61,869 nucleotides of DNA from Acidobacterium sp. (GCA_003166955.1 PMUI01000045.1:8176-70044); one strand, 5' to 3'. Counted from the stretch's first letter, positions 42,695 through 52,405 are shown. Program-made: numbers and translations. Notes: generated by a model from the sequence alone, not told the origin.

Positions 42695-43765
42695 TCATTC
42701 CGGTTGCCCCGCCGGTAACGCCTCGCGAACCCAGTAATCCAGCAGGCTCTCGAGCGTATCCTGCAGCGGGATTTTTGGCTCCCATCCCAGCTCCCTGCGA
42801 ATCTTCCCGCAGTTCCCTCCGGAGCGCATGATCTCTCGCTCCCTCACCTTCGCCGCATCCAGCTCCGTCGTCACTTCCACATGCGCCAGTTCCGCGAGCA
42901 TCTTCACAACTTCCGCCATGCTCACCATGGAGCCCGAGCAGACGTTGTAGACTTCCCCAGGCCTTCCCCGTTCCGCCAGCAGCGCGTACGCGCGCACTAC
43001 ATCGCGCACGTCGCTGATGTCGCGCCGCGGCTCCAGCAGCCCCGTCTTCATCTCCACATGTTTCTCTCCGCGCGCCACCCCCGCTGCAATCGCCCGCGCA
43101 AACTCCGGACACACGAAGCTCGGCGGCTGCCCCGGTCCGGTGTGGTTGAAAGGCCTCGCGATCGTCACCGCAAGACCGAAATCCTCCACGTACGACCGCA
43201 CCAGTTCCTCGCCCATCAGTTTGCTGGTGGCATAAGGAGACCCCGGTCGCACCGGACTCTCCTCAGAGAACCCCTCTTCCCCCGAATCGACATTGCCATA
43301 GAGGTTGCCGGAGCTGACAAAAACCACCCGTGCCGCGTGACCCACCTGCCGCAGACCTTCCAACAAATTGAACGTGCCCGCCACATTGACGTCGAACACC
43401 AGATCCGGCTTCGTCCTGCTTGACGCCACGTGCGTGATCGCTGCCAGGTGAAAAACCCAATCCGGCTTCTCGTCGCTCAGCACCTTCCGCAACGCTTCGC
43501 GATCCCGGATATCGACATCGTGAATCCGCAGCCCGCGCAGCGAAACCGGATGCGAGGCGATCGTCGGCTCTCGCGATATTCCAGCGCACTCGATATTCTG
43601 CGCGCCCAGACAAGCCGCCAGATAGGGCCCGGCGAAACCAGAGATTCCCGTGATGAGCGCGCGCGGCAACTCTACATTCCCGCCGTTAGGTTCGCGAGCC
43701 CAGCATTTTGCCGATGGCGCGCGCCATCCGCATCCACTCTCATAACCATCTTTCGCTCCCCACAC
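42695..43765 (-). CDS. GDP-4-keto-6-deoxymannose reductase/dehydratase-like SDR
   Basis: 356 residues, though the first 30-33 are poor and the true start may be a TTG at about 43669. Nucleotide-binding motif ITGISGFAGPYLA, YATSKLMGEE (Tyr-x3-Lys), and ARPFNHTGPGQPPSFVCPEF, which is highly typical of GDP-mannose 4,6-dehydratase/GDP-4-keto-6-deoxymannose reductase (Rmd). Such enzymes make GDP-D-rhamnose or related 6-deoxyhexoses for surface glycans. No GDP-mannose 4,6-dehydratase proper is in the window, so it would need that activity from elsewhere or act on another keto-sugar. Confidence 0.85.
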   Translation of the reverse strand: MWGAKDGYESGCGWRAPSAKCWAREPNGGNVELPRALITGISGFAGPYLAACLGAQNIECAGISREPTIASHPVSLRGLRIHDVDIRDREALRKVLSDEKPDWVFHLAAITHVASSRTKPDLVFDVNVAGTFNLLEGLRQVGHAARVVFVSSGNLYGNVDSGEEGFSEESPVRPGSPYATSKLMGEELVRSYVEDFGLAVTIARPFNHTGPGQPPSFVCPEFARAIAAGVARGEKHVEMKTGLLEPRRDISDVRDVVRAYALLAERGRPGEVYNVCSGSMVSMAEVVKMLAELAHVEVTTELDAAKVREREIMRSGGNCGKIRRELGWEPKIPLQDTLESLLDYWVREALPAGQPE

Positions 43766-43877
43766 AGTGTGTCCGAAAAGCCAGGCATGGTCAATCGGCT
43801 CGCTCCATCCCCTCCCCGCCCCGCGCCATTACAATCGTAGCTGGCACGCACATTCAACTTGCCCCGGGGGGCGCGCA

Positions 43878-44483
43878 GTGGCCCAGACCGCAGACATCTT
43901 CGAACAGGCAATTGACGAGCACCTGAAAGTTATTCGCTCCCTGCACGACCAGGTCCCGCTCCTCAACCGAATCGCCTCCCGCATGAGCAGGACCATCCTC
44001 GACGGTGGCACGATCCTTTGGTGCGGCAATGGCGGCAGCGCTGCCGACGCCCAGCACCTGGCCGCCGAGCTGGTCGGCCGTTTTCTTCAGGAGCGCCGCG
44101 GACTGCCCTCCATCGCCCTCACCACCAACACCTCCATCCTGACGTCCATTAGTAACGACTACGGTTACGAAAACGTCTTCCGCCGCCAGGTCGAGGCGCT
44201 CTGCGTCTCCGGCGACATCGTCGTCGGCCTCTCCACTTCAGGCAACAGCAAGAACGTCTGCCTAGCGCTTGAATCCGCACACCAGCGCGGCGCCTTCACC
44301 GTCGCCTTTACCGGACAGGACGGCGGAGCCGTGGCGTCCATCGCCGACGAAACCCTCCGCATGCCCTCGAACGAAACCCCACGCATCCAGGAGGGCCACA
44401 TCCTCTGCGGCCACATGCTTTGCGATTACATAGAAAAGTGCGTGTGCGAAACTCCGATCACACAAAGCGCCAACCGTCCGTGA
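43878..44483 (+). CDS. gmhA: sedoheptulose-7-phosphate isomerase
   Basis: 201 residues from GTG 43878, after a GGGGG-rich ribosome site; upstream extension to 43767 is not protein-like. It is a sugar-isomerase (SIS) fold with GNGGSAADAQHLAAELVGRF near residues 50-69, NDYGYENVF, and VVGLSTSGNSKNV, all typical of GmhA, plus active-site Glu and His residues near the C-terminus (RIQEGHILCGHMLCDYIE). It makes D-glycero-D-manno-heptose 7-phosphate, first step of ADP- or GDP-heptose synthesis. It is the only plus-strand gene inside the minus-strand glycan locus; no other heptose genes are adjacent. Confidence 0.92.
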   Translation: MAQTADIFEQAIDEHLKVIRSLHDQVPLLNRIASRMSRTILDGGTILWCGNGGSAADAQHLAAELVGRFLQERRGLPSIALTTNTSILTSISNDYGYENVFRRQVEALCVSGDIVVGLSTSGNSKNVCLALESAHQRGAFTVAFTGQDGGAVASIADETLRMPSNETPRIQEGHILCGHMLCDYIEKCVCETPITQSANRP

Positions 44484-44522
44484 CTCATCCGGGATCCTGA
44501 CCCGCCGTCGCGGTTCGAATCC

Positions 44523-45512
44523 TCAGCCTCGCGCCGCTCCCGCAGGTTCCGCCACCGCGGCCCGCACCTGCGCTTCCACCCACACATACGTGCTTCTCAG
44601 CCCCTCTTCCAGCGGCCGCGATGGAGCCCAGCCCAGCTTCGCCCGGATCAGCCGGTTATCGGAATTTCTTCCTCGCACCCCCAGCGGCCCCGGTATGTGC
44701 CGGATCCGCAGACGTTTCCCCGCAATCCGCATCGCCATCTCAGCCAGCCCGTTGATCGAAACCATCTCTTCCGAGCCAATGTTCACCGGACCCTGGAATT
44801 CCGATTCCATCAGACGCCGTACTCCTTCCAGGCACTCATCGATGTAAAGAAAGGACCGCGTCTGCAGCCCATCGCCCCACATCTCGATCTCGCCGCCCTC
44901 CGCCGCCTCAGCCACCTTCCTGCAAATCGCCGCCGGAGCCTTCTCTCGCCCGCCATGCCAGGTCCCCTCCGGCCCAAAAATGTTATGGAACCGCGCGATA
45001 TGTACCTCGAGTCCGTAATTCCGCGCGTATGCCATATACAGCCGCTCGCTGAACAGCTTTTCCCACCCGTACTCGCTGTCAGGAGCCGCCGGATACGCCG
45101 ACTCTTCCGCACAGTTCGGCTTATCCGCATCCTTCTGGTTGTATTCCGGATAAATGCATGCCGACGACGAGTAAAAAACTCGCTTCACTCCGGCTTTGCG
45201 CCCTGCATCCACAACATTCAGATTGATCGTCGCCGAGTTGTGCATCACCGCTGCGTCGTGTTCGCCCGTAAAAATATAGCCGGCCCCGCCCATGTCGGCG
45301 GCCAGCTGATAGACATCGTCAATCCCGTCCACCGCCGCCGCGGCCATCACCGGATCCGTCAAATCGCCCAGGATAAATTCATCGGCAGCGCTGCTCGAGA
45401 ACTCGGGATCCTTCAGATCCACTCCGCGAACCCAGAAGCCCTCGTGCTTCAACCGGCGTACCAAATGACTGCCAATAAATCCGCCCGCACCATTCACCAG
45501 AGCTCTTTTCAC
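44523..45512 (-). CDS. GDP-mannose 3,5-epimerase-like NAD-dependent epimerase
   Basis: 329 residues. Nucleotide-binding motif NGAGGFIGSHLVRRL (7-21), YGWEKLFSE (Tyr-x3-Lys, about 151-159). It contains long stretches typical of GDP-mannose 3,5-epimerase: ADMGGAGYIFTGEH, YSSSACIYPEYNQ, RFHNIFGPEGTWHGGREKAP, MWGDGLQTRSFLYIDEC, VNIGSEEMVSINGLAEM and GVRGRNSDNRLIRAKLGWAP. That enzyme converts GDP-D-mannose to GDP-L-galactose (and GDP-L-gulose). In plants it serves ascorbate synthesis; here the glycan context suggests L-galactose or L-gulose in a surface polymer. Convergent with gmhA, 39 bases apart. Confidence 0.85.
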   Translation of the reverse strand: MKRALVNGAGGFIGSHLVRRLKHEGFWVRGVDLKDPEFSSSAADEFILGDLTDPVMAAAAVDGIDDVYQLAADMGGAGYIFTGEHDAAVMHNSATINLNVVDAGRKAGVKRVFYSSSACIYPEYNQKDADKPNCAEESAYPAAPDSEYGWEKLFSERLYMAYARNYGLEVHIARFHNIFGPEGTWHGGREKAPAAICRKVAEAAEGGEIEMWGDGLQTRSFLYIDECLEGVRRLMESEFQGPVNIGSEEMVSINGLAEMAMRIAGKRLRIRHIPGPLGVRGRNSDNRLIRAKLGWAPSRPLEEGLRSTYVWVEAQVRAAVAEPAGAARG

Positions 45513-45670
45513 CGTGTTCCCTCCTTCTTTTTCACCGGACTTTTTCCTGGCCGATAGCGCCGATTATATAAGGTTGGCGGTTCGCCAAAGCATTGCTGCG
45601 TTGCCTGCGCGGTTACCTGCGTTCATGCCCCACGCAAGCCGCCGGCCCTGCTTTCGCCGCATGCTTGCGC

Positions 45671-46954
45671 CTATCTCTTCTCATATTCAAAGCGATCCTC
45701 CGTCGGCATATTGCCCCGCCCCGGCTCTTCTTGGATCGCCCGTCGCAGCGCGTCCAGATACGCTTCCGCCAGCGTCGCCGGGTCAAACTCCGCTTCTGCG
45801 CAGCGCCGTGCCGACCGGCCCGCCTCCAGTCTTGCGCTCTCATTGCGATAGTAATGGAGGATCGCATCCCCCAGCGCTTCGGGAGATTCCGGCTCGACAC
45901 ACAAACCGCATTTCGTCCGTTCCAGCAGGTCCCACGTATCGCTCCCACGATCCACGCCCGCGATCGCCGGTTTGCCTGCCGCCATAATCGTAAACAGCTT
46001 GCACGGCACCGACTCCGTCGTAAACCCACGCCGCAGCGGAATCACGCACACATCCGCCGTGCCATACATCGCCGGCAGCTCTTCATGGGGCTGAAAAGGC
46101 AGGAAGCGCACGTTTCTTAGCTCAAGACTTTTCGCATGCGCCTCGGCCTGACTCTTGCCCGACCCGTTTCCGACCATCAGGAATTCGATTTCACTGTAGT
46201 CATCGAGCAGTTTCGCAGCATCCAGTACCGTCTCCAGCCCCTGCGAAAATCCCATGTTGCCGGCAAACATCACAACAAACTTGTCGCCAAGCCCCTGCTT
46301 TGCGCTGAAGTCGTTCTGCTTTGTCTGCGGGGTCACAAACTCCGTGTCAATGAAGTTCGGAATCACCGATATCTTCTTGTCGGGCACTCCTTTCGCCAGC
46401 AGGTTCCTCCTGAATCCTTCCGAAATCACTGCGATCCCCGCGGCCCGGCGATAAACGTAATCCTCCATCTTTTTCAGACGGCGGATCATCTTCTCATTGG
46501 TCAGGACTCCTGCTCGTACCGCGACATCGGGCCATATGTCCTGCACGTTATAGACGAAAGGTATTCCGCGGAGGCGGGCGAGCAGGTCGGCAATCACCCC
46601 GTTGCTCAGCGGTGGCGACGGAACCAAAATCACATCGTGCCGCCGCAGGGTCGCTCCCCGCAAAACAGACAGCAGGTTAAAACTCCCGTATGCCAGAATC
46701 CGATGCGCCACGTTGGCCTTGTCGCGAGCAACGTGCGTATACAATCGATAGACCTGCGTCGCGCCCGCGCGTTCGCGGTAGACCAGCTTGCGCGAATATT
46801 CAGGCCAAACCCGATTGGTATCGTAGTGAGGAACCGACGTGAGCACTGTTACTTCGTGCCCCCTCGCCACAAACTCATCGGCAAGCTTGCTCATGATGAC
46901 GCCCGTCGACGCCACATCCGGCCGGAAATAAGTTGTCAAAAGAAGAATTCGCAT
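45671..46954 (-). CDS. glycosyltransferase family 4 (WbuB-like)
   Basis: 427 residues, GT-B fold. The N-terminal domain begins MRILLLTTYFRPDVASTG, with YNVQDIWPDVAVRAG near residues 134-148 typical of WbuB-like N-acetylfucosaminyl/UDP-sugar transferases. The C-terminal nucleotide-sugar domain contains VVMFAGNMGFSQGLETVLDA and the E-x7-E region with TTESVPCKLFTIMAAGKPAI. A cytosolic enzyme acting at the membrane, adding a sugar to the lipid-linked repeat unit. The donor cannot be read. 158 bases separate it from the epimerase gene downstream. Confidence 0.9.
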   Translation of the reverse strand: MRILLLTTYFRPDVASTGVIMSKLADEFVARGHEVTVLTSVPHYDTNRVWPEYSRKLVYRERAGATQVYRLYTHVARDKANVAHRILAYGSFNLLSVLRGATLRRHDVILVPSPPLSNGVIADLLARLRGIPFVYNVQDIWPDVAVRAGVLTNEKMIRRLKKMEDYVYRRAAGIAVISEGFRRNLLAKGVPDKKISVIPNFIDTEFVTPQTKQNDFSAKQGLGDKFVVMFAGNMGFSQGLETVLDAAKLLDDYSEIEFLMVGNGSGKSQAEAHAKSLELRNVRFLPFQPHEELPAMYGTADVCVIPLRRGFTTESVPCKLFTIMAAGKPAIAGVDRGSDTWDLLERTKCGLCVEPESPEALGDAILHYYRNESARLEAGRSARRCAEAEFDPATLAEAYLDALRRAIQEEPGRGNMPTEDRFEYEKR

Positions 46955-47162
46955 CGGATATCGGCTCGTCGGATCTCGGTCATGGCTGCCTTAGCCGTCT
47001 AACCGAGCCGATGCCGGGCAGCCCCATGAACCGCGGCTCTCTCATCCATCCCCTTCATTCTCGCCTGCGCGGTGCTCCGGACCAACGAGAACGCGGATTA
47101 CTACTATTGTACAGAGGACACCCTGCTTCAGAAGCCTGCGCACATCCCGCAGCCAACTCCCG

Positions 47163-48221
47163 CTACTGAATCAATCGCGCGATCGCCGGCAACTGCGACT
47201 CGTAAAAAAAAGTACTCAGGAATGTTCGCCTGCAGTTCACCGCGTAACTAGCAAGGTTGCCTCTCATCTCCGCTAGCGAGCTCAGGATTCCCGCCGTGTC
47301 CTCGGCCTCCGCAAAGCGCCCATTCACCCCATCCTCAACGTATTCCGGAAACGCACCGATCCGGCTTGCGATCACCGGCACTCCAAACATAAACGCCTTC
47401 GGCAGCACAGCGCTCTGGGTGGATCTGCGATACAGATTCCAGACGCAAAAGCATTCCGCGTAACAACGATTCATCTCTTCGTTGTTCAGAGGTCGCCCGC
47501 AACGAACTTCGATCCGATCCTGATTTCCGCGCAGCAATGGGTCCTTCAGAATTGCCTTGGGGAGCAGATTTCGGGACGCGATCAGGAACCGGAATTCCCC
47601 GCCGCGCCGGAACGCCTCCCGCATCAACGCAACATACTGGTCGAATCCGTGCGACCGGCACAGTGCGCCGATGAACCCAAAACGCTGTTTGGAGTCCAGA
47701 TCCTCCGCCACATTCGCCGGCGCTTCGTCATCCATGATCAGAGGAATATAGGCTGAATTCCCGTTGTACCGTGCATCGGCGCTTTCGTAAACATCCAGCC
47801 CGTGGCGCGACGCGAGGATTACCGTATCGGCAAGCTTCAGTACTGGGACGGTCGCCCGGTGTGCGAGAAACGCCCTCACCGTCCCTCCGAAGCCTTCTGT
47901 GCGCAGATGATCGATCGATATCTGCCACGGCTCATGGAAGACGTAGAGGATCTTTGTCCCCGCTCCCTTGAGCGAACCCGCAAGCTCTCGGTTGTATACC
48001 GATGGGTTAAGAATAATGGCGTGGGTCCACGACTGTCCTCGCCGCCCGTCCTGCACCCCAAAAACAGGAGCTGTCTTTTCCAGCTCGGTAAATCGCCGAT
48101 ACGCAGGATCAAGAAGAAACGCAGGCTCATGCCCCAGCGCGCGCACCGCCTTTGCGTAGGCAATCAGAAATTGAATAAAAGCTGGATTGAAGCGCAGCGA
48201 AACAATAACAACTTTAGCCAT
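47163..48221 (-). CDS. glycosyltransferase (GT-B, family 4-like)
   Basis: 352 residues from ATG 48221, in a TAATG overlap with the preceding polymerase stop; a longer frame to 48482 is rejected as it runs through that gene. The N-terminal strand MAKVVIVSLRFNPAFIQFL is followed by a diverged acceptor domain. The C-terminal glycosyltransferase-1 region (RFGFIGALCRSHGFDQYVAL ... AVLPKAFMFGVPVIASRIGA, FPEYVEDGVNGRF) is convincing. AT-richer than the flanking housekeeping genes. It probably adds a sugar to the repeat unit. Confidence 0.82.
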   Translation of the reverse strand: MAKVVIVSLRFNPAFIQFLIAYAKAVRALGHEPAFLLDPAYRRFTELEKTAPVFGVQDGRRGQSWTHAIILNPSVYNRELAGSLKGAGTKILYVFHEPWQISIDHLRTEGFGGTVRAFLAHRATVPVLKLADTVILASRHGLDVYESADARYNGNSAYIPLIMDDEAPANVAEDLDSKQRFGFIGALCRSHGFDQYVALMREAFRRGGEFRFLIASRNLLPKAILKDPLLRGNQDRIEVRCGRPLNNEEMNRCYAECFCVWNLYRRSTQSAVLPKAFMFGVPVIASRIGAFPEYVEDGVNGRFAEAEDTAGILSSLAEMRGNLASYAVNCRRTFLSTFFYESQLPAIARLIQ

Positions 48222-49375
48222 TACGACAATTCCTGCCCCGGTTCGTTGTGAGCGCTCATCGGCCGGAGTGGCAGCAGGAACCGATACAACGTGCGACTGA
48301 GATTGCAAATCTGTGGCCAGAAAAGCAGAAAAATCCATTGCGCAATTAGATACGACATCACATCCAGCACCCGCGAGCGAAGCAGCATGATACAGACGAA
48401 GCCGGCATACATCCGCGAAGAAAAGAGCCGGTACCTGACCACCTGTCGATCCACAATCCGTCCCATCCCACCCATCAGACAACCCGCAACCAATGCGGTC
48501 AGGAGGGAAGGTCTGTAGTAGAGGATCTCACCCATCCAGGTGAAGACGGAAACCGAGGCCAAATTCTTGTCCGCTCCAGGGGCAATACACCACGACATTT
48601 CAACATTGAACGAGAAGATGCTTTTGGGAAACAGGAAGGCCGGGACGAATTTCTTCAGAAACTCGAGTACAAAGCTGTACCATGGCGCCCCCCCGCAATG
48701 CGAAGAGGTCATCAGCAGGAGGTTGAAGTAGGGAGTGGCAACAGCACTGGCCATCGGACCTTGAACACCGGCGTCCCCGCGCAGAGTGCTGGCAACAGTA
48801 AACGCGCCAAAGGCAATTCCCCCCGCTAGGATCATGCGGCGCCAGTTCGAGGCTCGCACCAGCACGATCGCCATCACAGCAACAAGTACCTGCCCGCGAC
48901 TGCTCGTCACGTTGTAAAAGATCACCAGAATCGCCACCGTCCACAAAGCCCACCGTCCATACCGTGGGGCACGCTCTGCAACATCGATCAGGCAAAACGG
49001 CAGCAGCGTCGTGAAGGTTCCCAGCAGAGCCGCGATTCCTCGCCCTTCGCCGACCCCCGCATTGATCTGATCGATCACCCGGTCTAGAGACGTTGTGCCA
49101 AACAGAAACACATTCTGCTGGAACAGTTTCTGCCCAAACAAAGCGTCGGCGGTCAGATATATCACCGTGCCCATGACAAGAATCAGGCAGGTCGTTCCCC
49201 CCAAACGCCGGGGTGGCACAGATTCGGATTGAGGTCCCGTTCGTGCGAACAACCACACTGGCAGCACGGCAGCGAGGGTATACACGATAGCTTCTGGTCC
49301 GTCCACAAAAGCTGCGGGAAGCCCCCAGAAAAGAAGCCCAATGATAATGAAATGCGGCAGCGAGATGCGTTTCAT
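48221..49375 (-). CDS. O-antigen polymerase/ligase-like membrane protein (Wzy-like)
   Basis: 384 residues with about 10 hydrophobic segments spread along the chain and a larger extracytoplasmic loop (about 225-275). Motifs such as TSSRGQVLVAVMAIVLVRAS and FNVEMSWCIAPGAD are consistent with polymerase-like proteins, but the family is so diverged that topology and context carry the assignment. Wzy enzymes join lipid-linked repeat units in the periplasm. It overlaps the following glycosyltransferase by one base and lies 67 bases after another. Confidence 0.72.
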   Translation of the reverse strand: MKRISLPHFIIIGLLFWGLPAAFVDGPEAIVYTLAAVLPVWLFARTGPQSESVPPRRLGGTTCLILVMGTVIYLTADALFGQKLFQQNVFLFGTTSLDRVIDQINAGVGEGRGIAALLGTFTTLLPFCLIDVAERAPRYGRWALWTVAILVIFYNVTSSRGQVLVAVMAIVLVRASNWRRMILAGGIAFGAFTVASTLRGDAGVQGPMASAVATPYFNLLLMTSSHCGGAPWYSFVLEFLKKFVPAFLFPKSIFSFNVEMSWCIAPGADKNLASVSVFTWMGEILYYRPSLLTALVAGCLMGGMGRIVDRQVVRYRLFSSRMYAGFVCIMLLRSRVLDVMSYLIAQWIFLLFWPQICNLSRTLYRFLLPLRPMSAHNEPGQELS

Positions 49376-49442
49376 GCCCCTCGGATCTTCTCAAGCGCGT
49401 GGCTTGCGTCGCGGTCCAGAAAGTATCCCGGCGAGATGCGGG

Positions 49443-50606
49443 TCATACGCTATGCAGCTCCCGCAAAGTTTGCGTCGCTCTGTCCACATAGGCTCTCGCC
49501 GCGGCGTCGCCCGGGGGAACCGCGGAGCGAACCGTCTCAACTGCCACCCTCCCAAGAGCAACCGGATCGATAGGCCACTCGATGTACCGGATCTGACCCG
49601 GAAATGCTGCGCACAATCCCGGATCCGCACCCCATTGTGTGGTGATCAGACTCCGTCCTGTGATGAGCGTCTCCACCGATTTGATCTTCACCCCGGTCGA
49701 CGGTCCAATCGGGTTTACCGTTGCCGCGATCTGCCGGTAATAGTCCAGCGTCGACCCGATGCGCCCCAGAATCCGCGCGCCTCCCTCCCTCAGCGCGCTC
49801 AGCACGCCCGGATCCACCGTTTCGCAAATCCCACCCGCAACCGCAAGCTCAATCCCCGCGGCTGCGATGGTCTCCAGAAACTTCGGCTGCGCCAGCACTC
49901 GCATGATCTCTTCATTGCCATAGCTCGGCGCGCCCATAAATCCGATCCGTTGCGGGCGCTCCTCCGATGCCAGCTCCATCAGCCGCTCCGAATCAGGCGG
50001 CACAAACTGCATCACCGGCGGCCGCACCCCATACAGCCGCTCAAACTCCCCCGCATCCTCCTCTGAAACCGCTACACAGCGGCTCGTCTCCAGAACTCTT
50101 TGCTCATCCGTGGCAGCCATACTGATCCATCGCCGCGTCCCGATCCGTTCATGCCGGTCGGCCATCACGTCTCCCAGATCCATGATGACCTTCCGCCCTC
50201 CGCGCTCCAGTCCCAGCAGCGGGTGTCCCCACGCGTAATAGGAGACAATCAGCGCATAACCATCCATCCAGGCGCGAGGCAACGGCGTGCGAATCGGAAA
50301 GCGGAATCGATCGATCCAGCGCAGTTTGTTGCACAGCACCGCTCCGCCCCCGTACCAAAGCGTTGCGTTCACGTGAGCCGCACGCGCGTAAACACCATCC
50401 AGAACATTCAGGGGCAATCCCGTGTCCTTCACCCATTTTCGCGCCGTCGCCGGCGACGCTCCCAGCGATAACAAATCCACTGAATCACCGTACAGCGAAA
50501 CCAGCATCAGCAGCAGCTGGTGCTGATGCTGATTCATGCCATTCCGGCTGCGCAGATCGAGCGGCGAAATGAACAAGATTCGTGAAGACGTCATCGCCCC
50601 AGTCAT
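49443..50606 (-). CDS. glycosyltransferase (GT-B)
   Basis: 387 residues; the start may be ATG 50606 or 50594. N-terminal ILFISPLDLRSRNGMNQHQH, central IGFMGAPSYGNEEIMRVL, then AGGICETVDPGVL and the E-loop ATVNPIGPSTGVKIKSVETL typical of the C-terminal domain of family 1/4 transferases. It probably adds one sugar of the polymer. Separated by 140 bases from the methyltransferase gene upstream. Confidence 0.82.
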   Translation of the reverse strand: MTGAMTSSRILFISPLDLRSRNGMNQHQHQLLLMLVSLYGDSVDLLSLGASPATARKWVKDTGLPLNVLDGVYARAAHVNATLWYGGGAVLCNKLRWIDRFRFPIRTPLPRAWMDGYALIVSYYAWGHPLLGLERGGRKVIMDLGDVMADRHERIGTRRWISMAATDEQRVLETSRCVAVSEEDAGEFERLYGVRPPVMQFVPPDSERLMELASEERPQRIGFMGAPSYGNEEIMRVLAQPKFLETIAAAGIELAVAGGICETVDPGVLSALREGGARILGRIGSTLDYYRQIAATVNPIGPSTGVKIKSVETLITGRSLITTQWGADPGLCAAFPGQIRYIEWPIDPVALGRVAVETVRSAVPPGDAAARAYVDRATQTLRELHSV

Positions 50607-50746
50607 GACTCCGCCGGATTTCGAAATCGATCGCGTTGACCCGCTCGCCGTCCATCTTCCACGCCGACACTCACAATACTGTTTAGCGCCGCATCAGTAA
50701 TGCCACTTTCCGGCCTTCCCGGTTGATAGCCCCGTCTGGAACATAG

Positions 50747-51436
50747 TTAGCGTCGGCCCAAACGCCTCAATAGTTCATGCGCGATCGCGCGAGGCTTCGC
50801 GCTCATTCCCAGATGACGAACAGCGACCCCGTGTCTCTTGTTGTATCCCTGCTCCCACCATCCATCCGCGAACGGCGGAAACGTCGGCGCATCCGTTCGG
50901 CGGAAAAACGCCGTCGACCTGACCACGTGATCCAGGCGGAACATGGCGTCCCTCTTCAGCACGTCCACCATGTTCGCTACCGTCGGTATCTGAATGTCGT
51001 CGATAACCAGCCATCCACCCGGCCTGATATGCGGATAGAAGTAGAAATATTCCAGTTCCGGGAACGGATATCCGTGCGGTCCGTCCAGAAATACCAAATC
51101 GAATTCCCGATCGAAAACAAATTCCGGAAGAGTCTGCTGCGTGCTCCCAACGACAAATTCGCAACTCCCCGCCCTCAGCAGAGGACTTTTTTTTACCTGA
51201 TAGAGGGAATGGGTCTCCGGGTCTTCGCCGGGAGGCACGTCGCACGCGAAAACCACATGCCGCACCGAAGCGTTCGACAAAGCCAGGGTGCTTCTGCCGC
51301 ACCCCGTTTCAGCCGTGTCATGCGCCCCCTGCGCGCACTTGAACAGCTCCTCGACAACTGCAGGATTGAGCGACCCATTGGCATGCCAGCTGGCGGGCAG
51401 CGAGCCGATTGATTCCAGGATGTCTAGCCCGGTCAC
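50747..51436 (-). CDS. class I SAM-dependent methyltransferase-like protein
   Basis: 229 residues. The motif I region AETGCGRSTLALSNASV (about 38-54) replaces the usual hydrophobic DxGxGxG with ETGCGRS, and later strands (FDLVFLDGPHGYPFPELEYF, GGWLVIDDIQIPTV) match the class I fold. Similar proteins lie in glycan loci, where they methylate sugar hydroxyls, but the substrate here is unknown. 21 bases separate it from the family 2 transferase. Confidence 0.78.
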   Translation of the reverse strand: MTGLDILESIGSLPASWHANGSLNPAVVEELFKCAQGAHDTAETGCGRSTLALSNASVRHVVFACDVPPGEDPETHSLYQVKKSPLLRAGSCEFVVGSTQQTLPEFVFDREFDLVFLDGPHGYPFPELEYFYFYPHIRPGGWLVIDDIQIPTVANMVDVLKRDAMFRLDHVVRSTAFFRRTDAPTFPPFADGWWEQGYNKRHGVAVRHLGMSAKPRAIAHELLRRLGRR

Positions 51437-51457
51437 AGCATTCTCCCCAATCCTATT

Positions 51458-52405
51458 TTATTCCGTCGCTCCAAATGCAGCCGGAGGAGGCGAAGGCCTC
51501 GGCCCCAGATCGGTTCGGTCGTTCACCCGCATCGTCAATTGGCGCGTCAGCGTTTTTAGAGCGCTGTCAGTCCAGAGAGGAAATGCAAGTCTGTTCAGCC
51601 GTTCCTTTTGTGCCAGCAATGGCAGCAGCCGCAACAACGCCGTGACCCGCAGCAGCCTCAACGTCATCAGGTCCTGCAGCCGCTCCGCCCAACTCTCCTT
51701 TGCCTTTGCCCCGTAGACCATGCGTGCCTTTTTTGCAGTCTCCATCAACGCGGCGTAGCTGACCCTCGTAATTCTCCCCGGCTGGTCACGGTCCCCGGCC
51801 TGAATCCGGGGTATCTTCAGAAACTTGTGCTCCTTGCCAACGTCCAGCCAATAGATAAAGTCGATCGCAACTCTAAGTGAAGGATCTAGCCGATATGTAT
51901 CAGTGACCGTGCGACGCAGAAATACAGTAGGCTGAGACACCATATATCCGCGCACCGCCCTCTTATATCTGAACTCCGGATAACACAGAATCATCTGCAG
52001 ACCGCTGTTTTCGGAGATCAGCGCCACATCGCCGAATACCGCATCGACGTCGGGGTGCGCTTCGAACGCCGCCACAGAACTGCTGACTGCCTCTTGATCG
52101 AAATAGACGTCGTCCGAGTTGAGCCATCCCACCACTTCCCCTCGTACCCGATCGAACCCCTTGTTCAAAGCGTCCGCATGCCCGCGATCCTTCTCCGATA
52201 CCCACTCGAAGGTGTAGCCCGCTCCGTGGTCCCGCTTTTCCCAGTTCCGCAGCAGTTCCACGGTGCCGTCCGTTGATCCACCGTCGATGACAATCTGATG
52301 GATGGGCCGATACTCCTGCAACTCAACGGAGCGCAGTGTCTCTTCAATATATTGCGCCTGATTGAATGACGGAGTAACGACACTTACCAGCGGAGGTGAG
52401 TTCAT
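51458..52405 (-). CDS. glycosyltransferase family 2
   Basis: 315 residues, GT-A fold: VSVVTPSFNQAQYIEETLRS at the start, the nucleotide-binding VIDGGSTDGTVELL (about 38-51), and the metal-binding DDVYF (about 97-101) in GWLNSDDVYFDQEAV. The C-terminal 60 residues are helical and basic. It transfers a sugar from a nucleotide donor to the growing glycan on the cytosolic face. Confidence 0.92.
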   Translation of the reverse strand: MNSPPLVSVVTPSFNQAQYIEETLRSVELQEYRPIHQIVIDGGSTDGTVELLRNWEKRDHGAGYTFEWVSEKDRGHADALNKGFDRVRGEVVGWLNSDDVYFDQEAVSSSVAAFEAHPDVDAVFGDVALISENSGLQMILCYPEFRYKRAVRGYMVSQPTVFLRRTVTDTYRLDPSLRVAIDFIYWLDVGKEHKFLKIPRIQAGDRDQPGRITRVSYAALMETAKKARMVYGAKAKESWAERLQDLMTLRLLRVTALLRLLPLLAQKERLNRLAFPLWTDSALKTLTRQLTMRVNDRTDLGPRPSPPPAAFGATE

